Assembly (NCBI RefSeq): GCF_001613105.1
Contig: NZ_BDBS01000018.1
Coordinates: 62,001-126,000 of the forward strand
DNA from: Nocardia pseudobrasiliensis NBRC 108224
GTDB lineage: Bacteria > Actinomycetota > Actinomycetes > Mycobacteriales > Mycobacteriaceae
Direction of reading: 5' to 3'
DNA: 64,000 bases
Position numbers and translations under genes: made by a program. Positions 51,984 to 61,618 of the stretch are shown piece by piece; position 1 is the first letter of the stretch, and every line of letters starts with the position of its first letter. The notes under the pieces are model-generated. The model was not told the DNA's origin and did not search any database. It worked only from the letters and a program-made list of their open reading frames with translations.

Positions 51984-53677
51984 CGGGCGCCCGCCCCGCG
52001 GATCCTCCCGATGCCGAGCTACGGCATTCTCCCGATTCGCCGCTGTGGTTCACCTCTGCCTCGGGGGTGCCGTTCTCCTCTGCCTCGGGGGTGCCGTTCT
52101 CCTCTGTCCCGGGGGTGCCGTTCTCCTCTGTCCCCGAGCCGAAGGCGAGGGGTGCCCTGCTGATCGCAGGCACCACCTCCGATGCGGGCAAAAGCGTTGT
52201 CGTGGCCGGGATCTGCCGGATGTTGGCGCGGCGGGGGGTGCGGGTGGCGCCGTTCAAGGCGCAGAACATGTCGAACAATTCGGTGGTGACGCTCGATGGC
52301 GGGGAGATCGGGCGGGCGCAGGCGTTGCAGGCGCGGGCCTGTGGGCTGGAGCCGAGCGTGCGATTCAATCCGGTGTTGTTGAAGCCGGGCAGTGATCGGC
52401 GTTCGCAACTGGTGGTGCGGGGGCGGGCGGTGGATACCGTGGGCGCGGCGGATTACTTCCGGCATCGGGAGCGGCTGCGGGATGTGGTGGCGGCCGAATT
52501 GGCCTCGCTGCGTGACGAATTCGATGTGGTGATCTGCGAAGGGGCGGGCTCGCCCGCCGAGATCAATTTGCGGGCAACCGATCTGGCGAATATGGGTTTG
52601 GCGCGGGCGGCACGGCTGCCCGTGGTGCTGGTCGGTGACATCGATCGCGGTGGGGTGCTGGCCCATCTGTTCGGAACGGTCGCGATCCTCGAACCCGAAG
52701 ATCAGCAATTGATCTCGGGCTTCATCGTCAACAAGTTCCGCGGTGACGTCGATCTGCTGCGGCCGGGACTCGATCAGCTGACCGCCCTGACCGGACGACC
52801 CACCCTCGGCGTGCTGCCGTACGCCGAGGAACTGTGGATCGACGCCGAGGACTCCCTCGGCACCGTCGCCGACGCCCCCGTCGGCCGTCCGCGCCCGCCG
52901 ATCGGCCGGGAGTGGTTGACCGTGGCCGCGATTCGGCTGCCCCGCATCTCCAACTCCACCGATGTCGAGGCTCTGGCCTGCGAACCCGGTGTCGCGGTGC
53001 GCTGGGTCACCGAGCCGTCGCGCCTGATCGACGCCGATCTGGTGGTCCTGCCCGGCACCAAGGCCACGGTGAGCGATCTGGAATGGTTGCGCCGCACCGG
53101 AATCGCCGACGCCCTTGTCGCCCGCGCCGCCGCGAACCGTCCGATCCTCGGCATCTGCGGCGGCTACCAGATGCTCGGCCGCCGCATCCTCGACCGGGTC
53201 GAATCCCGGGCGGGCGAGGTCGCGGGCCTCGGCCTGCTCGACCTCGACATCGAATTCGCCGACCCGAAGATCCTGCGCCGCGCCGAAGGCCACGGCCCCC
53301 ACGCGATCCCCGTGCACGGCTATGAAATCCACCACGGCCGAGTCCAGCGCACCACGGACCCACCCTGGCTCACCCTCGACGGCGTTCCCGAGGGCAGCGC
53401 CCGCGTCCCCGTCTGGGGCACTCACCTACACGGCCTCCTGGAAGCCGACGAATTCCGCCGCACCTGGCTGCGCGAGGTAGCCGCCCACGCGGGCCGCACC
53501 GGCTTCACCGTCGCTGCCGACACCTCGGTCACCGCCACCCGCACCGAACAACTGGACCTGCTGGCCGACCTCGTGGAAAAAAACCTCGACCTCGACCACC
53601 TGCACCGTCTGATCACCCAGGGCGCGCCGATGGGTTTGCGGACACTCTCGGTGACCGGGTCGAATGGTGTTCAGTGA
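51980..53677 (+). CDS. cobQ: Cobyric acid synthase
   Basis: The 565-residue glutamine-dependent amidotransferase of cobalamin synthesis amidates b, d, e, g carboxylates of adenosylcobyrinic acid diamide. It has P-loop [30 protein letters not shown] and GDIDRGG. The triad-type glutaminase domain has GICGGYQ (nucleophile Cys) and WGTHLHG (His). GTG 51980 overlaps the map stop as GTGA. The N-terminus before the P-loop is unusually long (about 60 residues) and contains a repeat SGVPFSS encoded by a 24-bp minisatellite. In-frame GTGs inside the repeat are alternative starts. Confidence 0.93.
   Translation: MTGARPADPPDAELRHSPDSPLWFTSASGVPFSSASGVPFSSVPGVPFSSVPEPKARGALLIAGTTSDAGKSVVVAGICRMLARRGVRVAPFKAQNMSNNSVVTLDGGEIGRAQALQARACGLEPSVRFNPVLLKPGSDRRSQLVVRGRAVDTVGAADYFRHRERLRDVVAAELASLRDEFDVVICEGAGSPAEINLRATDLANMGLARAARLPVVLVGDIDRGGVLAHLFGTVAILEPEDQQLISGFIVNKFRGDVDLLRPGLDQLTALTGRPTLGVLPYAEELWIDAEDSLGTVADAPVGRPRPPIGREWLTVAAIRLPRISNSTDVEALACEPGVAVRWVTEPSRLIDADLVVLPGTKATVSDLEWLRRTGIADALVARAAANRPILGICGGYQMLGRRILDRVESRAGEVAGLGLLDLDIEFADPKILRRAEGHGPHAIPVHGYEIHHGRVQRTTDPPWLTLDGVPEGSARVPVWGTHLHGLLEADEFRRTWLREVAAHAGRTGFTVAADTSVTATRTEQLDLLADLVEKNLDLDHLHRLITQGAPMGLRTLSVTGSNGVQ
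52054..52125 (+). repeat. Three 24-bp tandem repeats inside the cobQ 5' end
   Basis: Units at 52054-52077, 52078-52101 and 52102-52125 read CTCTG(C/T)C(T/C)CGGGGGTGCCGT then TCTC, and a partial fourth unit follows. They encode Ser-(Ala/Val)-(Ser/Pro)-Gly-Val-Pro-Phe-Ser repeats in frame with cobQ. Each unit carries an in-frame GTG. Repeat-number change would keep the frame (24 = 8 codons). Confidence 0.85.
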
Positions 53678-53718
53678 CACGCGGTCCGGGGCGGGGGTGC
53701 GGTGTAGCGTGGGGCGGC

Positions 53719-54282
53719 ATGGAAGATCGGCGGATCGCGGTGGGAGACCGCGAGTGGACCGTGCGAGTCGGCGGTCCGCAGTCTCGCCATACGGTGCTGT
53801 TGTTGCCCGATGCCGGTAATCCGGCCGATGTGTACGACGCCGTGAGCGCTCGGCTGCACAATTCGGATCTGCGGACGATCGCGGTGGAGACGGTCGAGGG
53901 ACTGGACGCGGCGGCGGTGTACGCGATTCTCGACGAGCTCGAGGTGCCGTGGGCCAATGTGGTCGGCTGTGGCGCCGGGGCCGAGTTGGCGTGGCAGCTG
54001 TGTTCGCGTGGGTTCGGGCGATTCATCGGGCTGGTGGCGGCAGGTCGCGGGCATCCAGCCGCGCCGGGGGCCGACGGCAGCGTCGCGGATGCGAGCTGTC
54101 CGGCGGTGGAGATTCCGACCACGGTGGTGGCCACCAAGCAGCTGCCGTGGGCCGTGGCCGAGGGCTCGGCGCGGTATGTCTACGGCGAATTCCGGGTCGC
54201 GCAGGTCGATGTCGGCGACCCGGCCACCGAGGCCGACAGCGAACTGGCCACCGAGATCGTCCTGCGCACCGGACTGTGGTGA
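53719..54282 (+). CDS. Alpha/beta-hydrolase-like protein without a catalytic serine
   Basis: The 187-residue protein reads like a short alpha/beta hydrolase: TVLLLPDAGNPADVYDAVSARL at the first strand, then VVGCGAGAELAWQL at the nucleophile elbow. There the G-x-S-x-G Ser is Ala (G-C-G-A-G-A), so it is probably not a hydrolase. The rest is short, with no clear His. ATG 53719 starts conserved-looking sequence; the longer frame from 53674 begins just after cobQ. It converges on the true hydrolase at 54287. Function unknown. Confidence 0.7.
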   Translation: MEDRRIAVGDREWTVRVGGPQSRHTVLLLPDAGNPADVYDAVSARLHNSDLRTIAVETVEGLDAAAVYAILDELEVPWANVVGCGAGAELAWQLCSRGFGRFIGLVAAGRGHPAAPGADGSVADASCPAVEIPTTVVATKQLPWAVAEGSARYVYGEFRVAQVDVGDPATEADSELATEIVLRTGLW

Positions 54283-54286
54283 GTTC

Positions 54287-55315
54287 CTAACTCGATTTGG
54301 CGAGGAACACCGCCAGCCAGTCGAGCCAGGCGTCCAGTTCCTCGAACGCTTTGTCACGCACCGCGGGTGCGGACAGGAATACGTCGTGGCGAGCGCCCTC
54401 GATCGGCACGATCGAGGTCCGGTCGCCCAGGCAGCCCGACCAGCGCTGGATCTGGCGCACATCGAGCACGACATCGGAGACGTCCGCGGCCGGGCCGTAC
54501 TGGCGCATGAACTTGGTCACTTTCGACCGCAGCACCAGCGTCGGCAGGCCCACATCCAGCCCGCGCTGCAATTGCGCGTGACCCTGCCGGATCGCGCGCA
54601 GCCAGCCGAAATGCACCGGGAAACCGGTCAGCGGCTTCCAGTCCAGGTTGTAGTCCCATTCGCCGGACGCGGTGCGATGCAGGCTGGAGCCATAGGTGGA
54701 CACATCGCCGCCCGGCAGCCGCGACATCGAGCGCAACTTGCCCAGGCCGTTGATGAGCGCGGTGCCGATGCCGCGGTAGTAGGACGGACCCTGCAGATCG
54801 AACCACGGACTGTTCAACACCAGACCCGTGAGCTCGTGCGCCGCAACGCCTTCGGACCGATTGAGCCGATCGAGCCACAGCGAGCTCACCAAGCCGCCGG
54901 TGGAGTGGGCCAGGATCAGCACCGGCAGCTTGGTCTCCTTGCGCACGATCTCGAGGGCGCGATTGAGTTCGGCGTCGTAGAGCGCGAGATCGGTGACGTA
55001 GTGCGCGGTCTGCCCGGGCCGCCGCGAGCGGCCGCACTTGCGCAGATCCAGGGCATAGAAGCGATGTCCGCGCGCGGCCATGTGCTCGGCCACATGCTTG
55101 TGGAAGAAGTAGTCGGTGAATCCGTGCAGGTACAGAACGGCGCTGTGCGCGGTGTCGTCGGTTTCGGCGAGATGGCGCACCAGCGTCGCCTCGACCGTGC
55201 CCTCACCGTCGGGATCGGGACCCAACGGAATGGTCAGCTGTTCGTAGTCCGCACCCAGCACATCCGGCTGCCAGGTCCCGGTATTCGTGCGGGTGACCTG
55301 CGTTTCGTTCGTCAC
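54287..55315 (-). CDS. Alpha/beta hydrolase, monoacylglycerol-lipase-like (Rv2854-like)
   Basis: The 342-residue serine hydrolase has an oxyanion region LYLHGFTDYFFHKHVAEHM, LDLRKCGRSRRPGQ, nucleophile elbow LAHSTGGLVSS (Ser near 140) and a late His in EGARHDVFLS. No signal peptide is visible. It is probably an esterase or lysophospholipase acting on acylglycerols. The start is a GTG at 55315. Its position beside mqo matches M. tuberculosis Rv2854. Confidence 0.9.
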   Translation of the reverse strand: MTNETQVTRTNTGTWQPDVLGADYEQLTIPLGPDPDGEGTVEATLVRHLAETDDTAHSAVLYLHGFTDYFFHKHVAEHMAARGHRFYALDLRKCGRSRRPGQTAHYVTDLALYDAELNRALEIVRKETKLPVLILAHSTGGLVSSLWLDRLNRSEGVAAHELTGLVLNSPWFDLQGPSYYRGIGTALINGLGKLRSMSRLPGGDVSTYGSSLHRTASGEWDYNLDWKPLTGFPVHFGWLRAIRQGHAQLQRGLDVGLPTLVLRSKVTKFMRQYGPAADVSDVVLDVRQIQRWSGCLGDRTSIVPIEGARHDVFLSAPAVRDKAFEELDAWLDWLAVFLAKSS

Positions 55316-55491
55316 AGCTCCACGATATTCGACCCGCTCGGGGTCGGCATCGCCGAGCCGAATCCGTCACATCCGGGGTTGTCGTCTTCGGAAACGGGCA
55401 TGGCCAGGGGCAGAATCAGGTTGAAGTGAACGGCGGGTAACCTTCCCGCTGAAGTTGCTGACCCGCGCAGGACAAGGAAGTCGAACACGCC

Positions 55492-57000
55492 GTGCCGAAC
55501 GCTGCGATGACTGAAAAGACCGATGTAGTCCTCATCGGTGCCGGCATCATGAGTGCCACCCTGGGCGCACTGCTTCGGCAGCTGCAGCCGGACTGGTCCA
55601 TCACCATGTTCGAGCGTATGGACGCGGCCGCGCCGGAGAGCAGCGACCCGTGGAACAACGCCGGCACCGGGCACTCCGCGCTGTGCGAACTGAACTACAC
55701 CCCGCAGAACGCCGACGGTTCCGTCGACATCTCCAAGGCGATCGATATCAACGAGCGCTTCCAGGTGTCGCGGCAGTTCTGGGCCTACGGGGTGGAGAAC
55801 GGCGTCCTGGGCGACCCGTCGCAGTTCATCAACCCCATTCCGCATGTGAGCTTCGTGCACGGCGCGGACAACGTGGACTATCTGCGCAAGCGCTACGAGG
55901 CGCTGTCACGCCATCCGCTGTTCGACACCATGCAGTACATCGACACGCCCGACGAATTCGCGCGGCGACTACCGCTGATGGCCAAGGGCCGCGACTACTC
56001 CGATCCGGTCGCGCTGAACTGGACCGACGGCGGCACCGATATCGACTTCGGCTCGCTGACCAAGCAGCTGCTGGCCTATCTGGGCCGGGCCGGGGTGAAC
56101 ATCGGCTTCGGCAACGCGGTGCGCGATCTGTCCAAGCAGTCCGACGGCAGCTGGAACGTCAAGGTGCGCAACACTCGCACCGGCCGTGACCGCACGGTCA
56201 ACGCGAAGTTCGTCTTCGTGGGCGCGGGCGGCTACGCGCTGCCGCTGCTGCAGAAGTCCGGCATCAAGGAGATGGCCGGAATCGGCGGGTTCCCGGTGAG
56301 CGGGCTGTTCCTGCGCTGCACCAATCCGGACCTGATCGAGCAGCACGAGGCCAAGGTCTACGGCAAGGCCGCGGTGGGCGCGCCCCCGATGTCGGTGCCG
56401 CACTTGGACACCCGTGTCATCAACGGCAATCGCGGCCTGCTGTTCGGCCCGTACGCCGGTTGGACGCCGAAGTTCCTCAAGGACGGCAAGAACTCCGATC
56501 TGTTCAAGTCGGTCAAGCCGAACAACATCTTCTCGATGATCGGCGTCGGCCTCACCGAGATGAGCCTGACCAAGTACCTGATCTCGGAGCTGCTGAAGTC
56601 GCCGAGCGGCCGGGTGAACTCCCTCGAGGAGTTCGTCCCGCGCGCCGACGGCCACGACTGGGAGCTGATCACCGCCGGACAGCGCGTGCAGGTCATCCGC
56701 CGCAAGGGTGCGGGCGGCGTACTCGAGTTCGGCACCGCGGTGATTGCCGCGCAGGACGGGTCGATCGCGGGTTTGCTCGGCGCGTCCCCGGGCGCGTCCA
56801 CCGGTGTCAGCGCCATGGTCGATGTGTTGCAGCGCTGCTTCCCCGGCGAGTACGCCGGTTGGGCCCCGAAGCTGAAGGAAATGGTGCCGTCGCTGGGTGT
56901 GAAGTTGTCGGAGAATCAGGCGCTGTATCACGAGGTCTGGGACTGGACGAACAAGGCTCTGCATCTGACCGACAACACGTCCGCTCTGGCGCCGAACTGA
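55492..57000 (+). CDS. mqo: Malate:quinone oxidoreductase
   Basis: The 502-residue membrane-associated FAD enzyme oxidises malate to oxaloacetate and passes electrons to menaquinone. Signature regions are [18 protein letters not shown] (FAD), [17 protein letters not shown], and the C-terminal [19 protein letters not shown]. The start is GTG 55492. It is followed 21 nt later by an ElaA-like GNAT gene, as in mycobacteria. Confidence 0.97.
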   Translation: MPNAAMTEKTDVVLIGAGIMSATLGALLRQLQPDWSITMFERMDAAAPESSDPWNNAGTGHSALCELNYTPQNADGSVDISKAIDINERFQVSRQFWAYGVENGVLGDPSQFINPIPHVSFVHGADNVDYLRKRYEALSRHPLFDTMQYIDTPDEFARRLPLMAKGRDYSDPVALNWTDGGTDIDFGSLTKQLLAYLGRAGVNIGFGNAVRDLSKQSDGSWNVKVRNTRTGRDRTVNAKFVFVGAGGYALPLLQKSGIKEMAGIGGFPVSGLFLRCTNPDLIEQHEAKVYGKAAVGAPPMSVPHLDTRVINGNRGLLFGPYAGWTPKFLKDGKNSDLFKSVKPNNIFSMIGVGLTEMSLTKYLISELLKSPSGRVNSLEEFVPRADGHDWELITAGQRVQVIRRKGAGGVLEFGTAVIAAQDGSIAGLLGASPGASTGVSAMVDVLQRCFPGEYAGWAPKLKEMVPSLGVKLSENQALYHEVWDWTNKALHLTDNTSALAPN

Positions 57001-57021
57001 TCTTTGTGATAGCAAGACGCG

Positions 57022-57471
57022 ATGATGTCAACGGTTGCACTCAAAAGGTCGTGGGCCGCGGATCTGGATACCGCGACCCTTTACAAGCTGTTGAAACTGC
57101 GCGTCGAGGTGTTCGTCGTCGAGCAGAAGTGCGCGTATCCGGAATTGGACGGATTGGATCTGTCGGCTGAGACCCGGCACTTCTGGCTCGACGACGAGGG
57201 CGAGATCATCTCCACCCTGCGTCTGCTCGAGGAGCACAACGACGGTGTGAAGTCGTTCCGTATCGGCCGCCTGTGCACCTCGGTCGAGGCGCGCGGGCAC
57301 GGCTACACCACCCGCCTGCTGCAGGCAGCCCTCGCTGAAACCGGTTCTGCCACCGTGCGTTTGAACGCCCAGACCTATCTGGTCGACATGTACACCAAGC
57401 ACGGTTTCAAGACCGACGGCGAGGAGTACGTCGAGGACGGAATCCCGCACATTCCGATGCGGCGCGGCTGA
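57022..57471 (+). CDS. ElaA-like GNAT acetyltransferase (Rv2851c-like)
   Basis: The 149-residue protein has the ElaA pattern: LYKLLKLRVEVFVVEQKCAYPELDG (part of the first helix and strand), then RIGRLCTSVEARGHGYTTRLL (acetyl-CoA loop) and LNAQTYLVDMYTKHGF. Substrate is unknown. It follows mqo in the same direction and ends just before a strong terminator. Two ATGs (57022, 57025) are possible starts. Confidence 0.9.
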   Translation: MMSTVALKRSWAADLDTATLYKLLKLRVEVFVVEQKCAYPELDGLDLSAETRHFWLDDEGEIISTLRLLEEHNDGVKSFRIGRLCTSVEARGHGYTTRLLQAALAETGSATVRLNAQTYLVDMYTKHGFKTDGEEYVEDGIPHIPMRRG

Positions 57472-57479
57472 GTGGACCG

Positions 57480-57508
57480 AGTCCCGCAACCAGAATGGTT
57501 GCGGGACT
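57480..57508 (+). terminator. Intrinsic terminator after the mqo-GNAT unit
   Basis: AGTCCCGCAACCA (57480-57492) and TGGTTGCGGGACT (57496-57508) form a perfect 13-bp stem with a GAA loop, followed by GTTTATTT. This is the most canonical intrinsic terminator in the window. It starts 8 nt after the GNAT stop. Confidence 0.9.
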
Positions 57509-57515
57509 GTTTATT

Positions 57516-57870
57516 TCAGGGGGTGGATTCCTCGGCCGGTCCGGTCTCTGGCAACCGCACCGGCGTGACGTCGCTTCGGGGGAATTCTTCGCCCTTGAAC
57601 ATCAACGGCTCTCCGCTGACCTTCGACAGAGCGTACGAGAAGCAATCCCCGAAGTTGAGACCGGCCGGATGGCGCCCCTTGCCGAACTCCCGGTAAGCCA
57701 GGCGGGCTCGATGGGCGTGCTCAGGGTGAACAGCGACCAGGTCGACTGCCGCTCGATGCAGCCAGAGATCGAGCTCTCGGCCCCCTGCCTCGCCGTACCT
57801 GCTCTCGATGACGATCGACAGTTCGAGGTAGGTAGCACGTTGCGCACGCTCGAGCGGTCGAGGGGCGGCA
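57516..57870 (-). pseudogene. 5'-truncated VapC-type PIN-domain toxin gene
   Basis: The minus-strand frame ending at 57516 encodes the C-terminal two-thirds of a VapC: TYLELSIVIESRYGEAGGRE, then ARLAYREFGKGRHPAGLNFG, DCFSYALSKV and a final GEEFPRSDV. The first PIN strand with its catalytic Asp and any start codon are missing; the frame hits a stop at 57873-57875. No vapB antitoxin is present. The breakpoint near 57840-57870 coincides with that of the HxlR remnant, so one rearrangement removed both 5' ends. Confidence 0.8.
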
Positions 57871-58003
57871 GGTCAGCTACGGGTTGACCGGGCTGGGGCG
57901 CAGTGTGCTCGGTCCGCTGCAGGTGATGTGCGCGTGGACGACCGAGCATTACGAGGAGCTGCTCGACGCCTACGATCCGGACGAGGCCGCGCGGGCGGGC
58001 TGA
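57845..58003 (+). pseudogene. 3' remnant of an HxlR-family regulator gene
   Basis: The plus frame ending at TGA 58001-58003 reads RQVSYGLTGLGRSVLGPLQV and then MCAWTTEHYEELLDAYDPDE, the wing and last helices of HxlR-type winged-helix regulators (compare V-Y-x-L-T-x-x-G-x-x-L). The first two-thirds including the recognition helix are absent. It abuts the vapC remnant. Confidence 0.7.
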
Positions 58004-58030
58004 CCGGCCCGGGTCGCTACTGTGGTCGGA

Positions 58031-58867
58031 GTGACCGACAACGATGAGGTATTCGTCGCCCGGGTGATCGACTGGGCGCGTTCGCGTTCCGATATTCGGG
58101 CGGTGTTGCGCACCGGGTCGCGGGCGCGGGGCGACGGGCGTGTGGACGCGCTGTCCGATCACGATATCGAGCTGTTCACCAGTGAGGTCGACAAGTACGC
58201 CGGAACCGATGCCTGGGTGGGCGAGCTGGGTGCGGTGGCGGTGAATATCGAACTCGAGGGTCCCTACGACAATCCCGCGCATCTGGTGGTGTTCGCCGAC
58301 GGCACGAAGGCCGACTTGCAGGTGGTTCCGCTGGATCTGCTGGCGGAGTTCGTCGAGGACGGGCTGGACGAACTGCACGAGCGGGGGTATCAGGTGCTGT
58401 TCGAACGCGACGGCGCGACGGCCGCGTTGCCCGCGGCGACCGGTGCCGCGCCTCGCGCTGAGACGCCCGATGCGGCGCGATTCCGGGCGCACTGCGCGGA
58501 GTTCTGGTTCGAGATCGCCCATCTGCCACGCTATCTCGCGCGCGGGGAGCTGTGGGTGGTGAAATCACGGGACTGGGAGACCAAGGAGCTGCTGCTGACC
58601 GCCATCGAGTGGCACGCGCTGGCGCATTTCGGCGCGGACCACGATATCTGGCACGGCGGCACGCGCATGCGCGAGTGGACCGCGCCCGGTGTGTGGGAGC
58701 GCGTCGAGGCGATGTTCGCGATCGCCGATCCGCTGCGGCAAGCCCAGGCCGCGGGTGATCTGTTCGCGGAGTTGACCCGCGAGATCGCCGCGGCGCGCGG
58801 ATTCCGCTATCCCGAGGAGATCGAACGGGCGATCAGGCCGCAGCTGGAACGGCTGCCCAGCCGCTGA
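58031..58867 (+). CDS. Aminoglycoside 6-adenylyltransferase-like nucleotidyltransferase
   Basis: The 278-residue protein resembles AadK/ANT(6). It has an N-terminal nucleotidyltransferase domain with TGSRARGDG and LSDHDIELF (catalytic Asp pair) and a third acidic strand KADLQVVPLD. The C-terminal helical domain has WWVKSRDWETKELLLTAIEWHA (approximately, near 185-205) and TRMREW. ANT(6) adenylates streptomycin; chromosomal actinobacterial relatives may have other substrates, so resistance is not shown. GTG 58031 is preferred to GTG 58022. Its 3' end is duplicated just downstream. Confidence 0.85.
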   Translation: MTDNDEVFVARVIDWARSRSDIRAVLRTGSRARGDGRVDALSDHDIELFTSEVDKYAGTDAWVGELGAVAVNIELEGPYDNPAHLVVFADGTKADLQVVPLDLLAEFVEDGLDELHERGYQVLFERDGATAALPAATGAAPRAETPDAARFRAHCAEFWFEIAHLPRYLARGELWVVKSRDWETKELLLTAIEWHALAHFGADHDIWHGGTRMREWTAPGVWERVEAMFAIADPLRQAQAAGDLFAELTREIAAARGFRYPEEIERAIRPQLERLPSR

Positions 58868-58951
58868 GTTCGCGCTGCGAGTGGATTTCGCTATCTCGCG
58901 GAGATCGAGGTCGCCATTCGGTCGACACTGGACCGGTTGCCCGGCCGCTGA
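58799..58951 (+). repeat. Degenerate tandem duplication of the adenylyltransferase 3' end
   Basis: Copy 1 (58799-58867, the last 69 nt of the gene including its stop) is repeated as copy 2 (58883-58951) with an 84-bp period and many substitutions. Both encode GFRY-x-x-EIE-x-AIR-x-x-L-x-RLP-x-R then stop. The short spacer after each copy is also similar. Copy 2 is a non-coding relic. Confidence 0.85.
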
Positions 58952-59036
58952 GCCGCACTGCGAAGAGTTGTGCGAGTGCGCTGATTCACAGGAGGGTCGG
59001 ATCGGCCGGATTCGGCGGCGCGCCTAGAGTTGGGGC

Positions 59037-61007
59037 GTGTCCGATTCCACGAGCTCTGTCATGCTGCGCCCGGATTCGACGAACTCGGCCGGGGAGCCGG
59101 GTTTCCCGTTCTCGGCGGTCGTCGGGCAGGAACGGCTGCAGCTGGCATTGATCCTGTGCGCGGTGCATCCCGGCATCGGCGGTGTGCTGGTGCGCGGGGA
59201 GAAGGGCACGGCCAAGTCCACCGTGGTGCGGGCGCTGGCCCAACTGCTGCCCCCGGTGGTCGACGAGCGCGGCGAGCGGCCCGCGCGGCTGGTGGAACTG
59301 CCGGTCGGGGCGACCGAGGACCGGGTGGTCGGGTCGCTGGATCTCGAGCGGGTGCTGCGCGACGGCGAGCAGGCGTTCCGGCCCGGATTGCTGGCGGCCG
59401 CCCATCACGGCGTGCTGTATGTCGACGAGGTGAATCTGCTGCACGACCATCTGGTGGACGTGCTGCTCGATGCCGCGGCGATGGGACGGGTGCATATCGA
59501 ACGCGATGGGGTGTCGCATTCGCATCCGGCACGATTCGTGCTGGTCGGCACGATGAATCCGGAGGAGGGCGAGCTGCGCCCGCAGCTGCTGGATCGGTTC
59601 GGGCTGACCGTGGACGTGGCCGCCTCCCGCGAGGTCGACGTGCGCATGGCCGTCGTGCGGCGGCGACTGGATTACGAGGCCGATCCCGCCGGATTCGCCG
59701 GGCGCTATCGCGAGGCGGATCGTGAAGTGGCGCAGCGTATTCGAGTCGCGCGCGCCCGGCTGGGCGAGGTCAATCTCGACAATGTGGAGCTGCGGCGGAT
59801 CGCGGCGCTGTGCGCGTCCTTCGATGTCGACGGTATGCGGGCCGATCTGGTAGTGGCGCGCACCGCGACCGCGCATGCGGCATGGCGGGGCAGCGATCGC
59901 GTCACGGCCGAGGATGTGCGGATCGCGGCCGAACTCGCCCTGCCGCATCGGCGTCGGCGTGACCCATTCGACGAACCCGGTATCAGCGAGGATCAGCTCG
60001 ACGAGGCGATGCGGCAGGCCGAGGAACAGGCATCTCGAAGCGAAAAGCCCGAGGGGCCAACGGATCCGGACGCACCGGGTCCGCAGGATCTCGGCGATGA
60101 TCCCGACGGGCCCGATGATCCCGACGGTGGTCCCGACACCCCGCAGGGCGGACCGGGCGGCGGTGCGCCGGAGGGGCGTGCCGGTGCTCCGGCGAATTCC
60201 GTTGCGCGCGCGCCTCGCTGGGAGGTCCCCGGTGTCGGTGAGGGTGCGCCGGGACGCCGCTCGCGCGCACAGACCCGGCACGGCCGGGTGGTTCGGTCCA
60301 CCGACGACACCGCGGGTGGGCTGCATCTGCTCGGAACGGTCTTCGCCGCCGCGCCGCATCAGCAGGTGCGCGGCCGGGTCGCTGGAGCGTTGGAGCTTCG
60401 GACGGAGGATCTGCGTGGCGCGTATCGCGAAGGGCGCGAAGGCAATCTGGTCGTCTTCGTCGTCGACGCCTCCGGTTCGATGGCCGCGCGAGACCGGCTC
60501 TCGGCGGTGACCGGTGCGATCGTGACGCTGTTGCGCGATGCGTATCAGCGCCGGGACAAGGTCGCCGTCATCACGATGCGCGGGGCCGAGGCCGAATTGG
60601 TCCTGCCGCCCACCTCCTCGGTCGATATCGCCGTGCGCCGCCTGGCCGATCTGCGCACGGGCGGGAAAACGCCGCTCGCACAGGGACTTCTGAAGGTTCG
60701 GGAGGTCGTGCGGCGCGAGCGGGTGCGCGATTCGCAGCGCCGTCCGATGGTCGTACTGCTCACCGACGGTCGCGCCACCGGCGGCGCGGACCCGGTGCCG
60801 CGCGCTCGTGTGGCGGCCCGGCTGCTGGCCGGTGACGGCGTGACCGGCGTGGTGATCGACTGCGAGCGCGGCATGATCCGGCTGGGCCTGGCCGCCGATC
60901 TCGCGCGGGATCTGCGGGCGACGTATCTCCAATTGGCCGAGCTGACAGGCGATTCCGTTGCCGGGGTCGTCCGCGCGGGTGTGTCAGGGACCGCTCGAGC
61001 GGCGTGA
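59037..61007 (+). CDS. Magnesium-chelatase-like protein, fused ATPase and VWA domains (Rv2850c-like)
   Basis: The 656-residue protein has an N-terminal ChlI-type AAA+ domain (Walker [10 protein letters not shown] near 55, [27 protein letters not shown]), an acidic Asp/Pro/Gly linker (about 330-400), and a C-terminal VWA domain with MIDAS motif DASGSMAAR and [10 protein letters not shown]. It is the ChlI-ChlD fusion linked with cobO/cobB in actinobacteria, where it is thought to help cobalt insertion together with CobN. It lies in the cobalamin region. Confidence 0.92.
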   Translation: MSDSTSSVMLRPDSTNSAGEPGFPFSAVVGQERLQLALILCAVHPGIGGVLVRGEKGTAKSTVVRALAQLLPPVVDERGERPARLVELPVGATEDRVVGSLDLERVLRDGEQAFRPGLLAAAHHGVLYVDEVNLLHDHLVDVLLDAAAMGRVHIERDGVSHSHPARFVLVGTMNPEEGELRPQLLDRFGLTVDVAASREVDVRMAVVRRRLDYEADPAGFAGRYREADREVAQRIRVARARLGEVNLDNVELRRIAALCASFDVDGMRADLVVARTATAHAAWRGSDRVTAEDVRIAAELALPHRRRRDPFDEPGISEDQLDEAMRQAEEQASRSEKPEGPTDPDAPGPQDLGDDPDGPDDPDGGPDTPQGGPGGGAPEGRAGAPANSVARAPRWEVPGVGEGAPGRRSRAQTRHGRVVRSTDDTAGGLHLLGTVFAAAPHQQVRGRVAGALELRTEDLRGAYREGREGNLVVFVVDASGSMAARDRLSAVTGAIVTLLRDAYQRRDKVAVITMRGAEAELVLPPTSSVDIAVRRLADLRTGGKTPLAQGLLKVREVVRRERVRDSQRRPMVVLLTDGRATGGADPVPRARVAARLLAGDGVTGVVIDCERGMIRLGLAADLARDLRATYLQLAELTGDSVAGVVRAGVSGTARAA

Positions 61008-61009
61008 GC

Positions 61010-61477
61010 TCAGGCCTCGCGGTCCGCATACCGGAGCAGGTACGGGATCGTGAGGTGATGGAACGGCGCGACGATCGCCCAGATTGCGCGGGCGATGCGG
61101 TGGTCGTATCGCACCAGCGTAGACCACGTGACCGTCGAGTCGGTGGTGGTGACGATGTTCTGCGCCGTGAGGAACGGTGAATGTGCCTCGAGGACAACGA
61201 AATTCGAGTCGCGCGCGACGATCCGCCAGCCCAGTACGTGATCGGGTCCGGTGGGTGGGCCCATTCGCAGACAAAGCACCAGCCGCCAGCCCAGCGGCAC
61301 CACCGCCCGTACCGCCGCGGGAGCGCCCTCGAATACCGACCGTGCCCACTGTTCGCCGGTCCGCCGGGTGGCGTTCGTCGCCAGCTCGAATGCTTGGGCG
61401 TAGTCGGCTGTTTCCATATCGTCGCTGATCGGCGCGTTCACGGGTACCGTTGTGCGCCGAGCTCGCTGCGAGGTCAT
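61010..61477 (-). CDS. DUF2867-like small protein
   Basis: The 155-residue protein has a central WARSVFEGAPAAVRAVV and a beta-rich half (VLGWRIVARDSNFVVLEA...VTWSTLVRYDHRIARAIWAIVAPFHH, read in two parts), resembling DUF2867/SRPBCC-like proteins. No signal peptide. It is inserted antisense between the chelatase and cobO genes and interrupts the otherwise collinear cobalamin genes. ATG 61477 has GGGAGGG upstream and is preceded by a strong dyad, so it is separately regulated. Confidence 0.72.
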   Translation of the reverse strand: MTSQRARRTTVPVNAPISDDMETADYAQAFELATNATRRTGEQWARSVFEGAPAAVRAVVPLGWRLVLCLRMGPPTGPDHVLGWRIVARDSNFVVLEAHSPFLTAQNIVTTTDSTVTWSTLVRYDHRIARAIWAIVAPFHHLTIPYLLRYADREA

Positions 61478-61493
61478 TTCGATCCCTCCCGTT

Positions 61494-61514
61494 AATACTA
61501 CTCAACGTAGTATT
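61494..61514. promoter_or_regulatory. Perfect dyad, candidate operator of the DUF2867-like gene
   Basis: AATACTAC (61494-61501) and GTAGTATT (61507-61514) are perfect 8-bp arms around TCAAC, 17 nt upstream of the DUF2867-like start. TetR/MarR-type repressors bind sites of this kind. No regulator is adjacent. Confidence 0.6.
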
Positions 61515-61618
61515 CATTGTCGCGATCGCGCAATGGTCGCCATCCGTGGGTCTGCCGAAGTCCACGGCCGCCCGTATGGCAACGTGGGCGGCAGTGAAGG
61601 ATGCGGAAGGGAGACGCG

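Noticed and set aside
57495..57887. 130-codon plus-strand frame after the terminator
   Set aside because: It is antisense to the recognisable vapC remnant and has no motif of its own.
61500..61618. Cobalamin riboswitch before cobO
   Set aside because: No B12-box-like sequence or the expected long structured leader; the gap is only about 100 bases.
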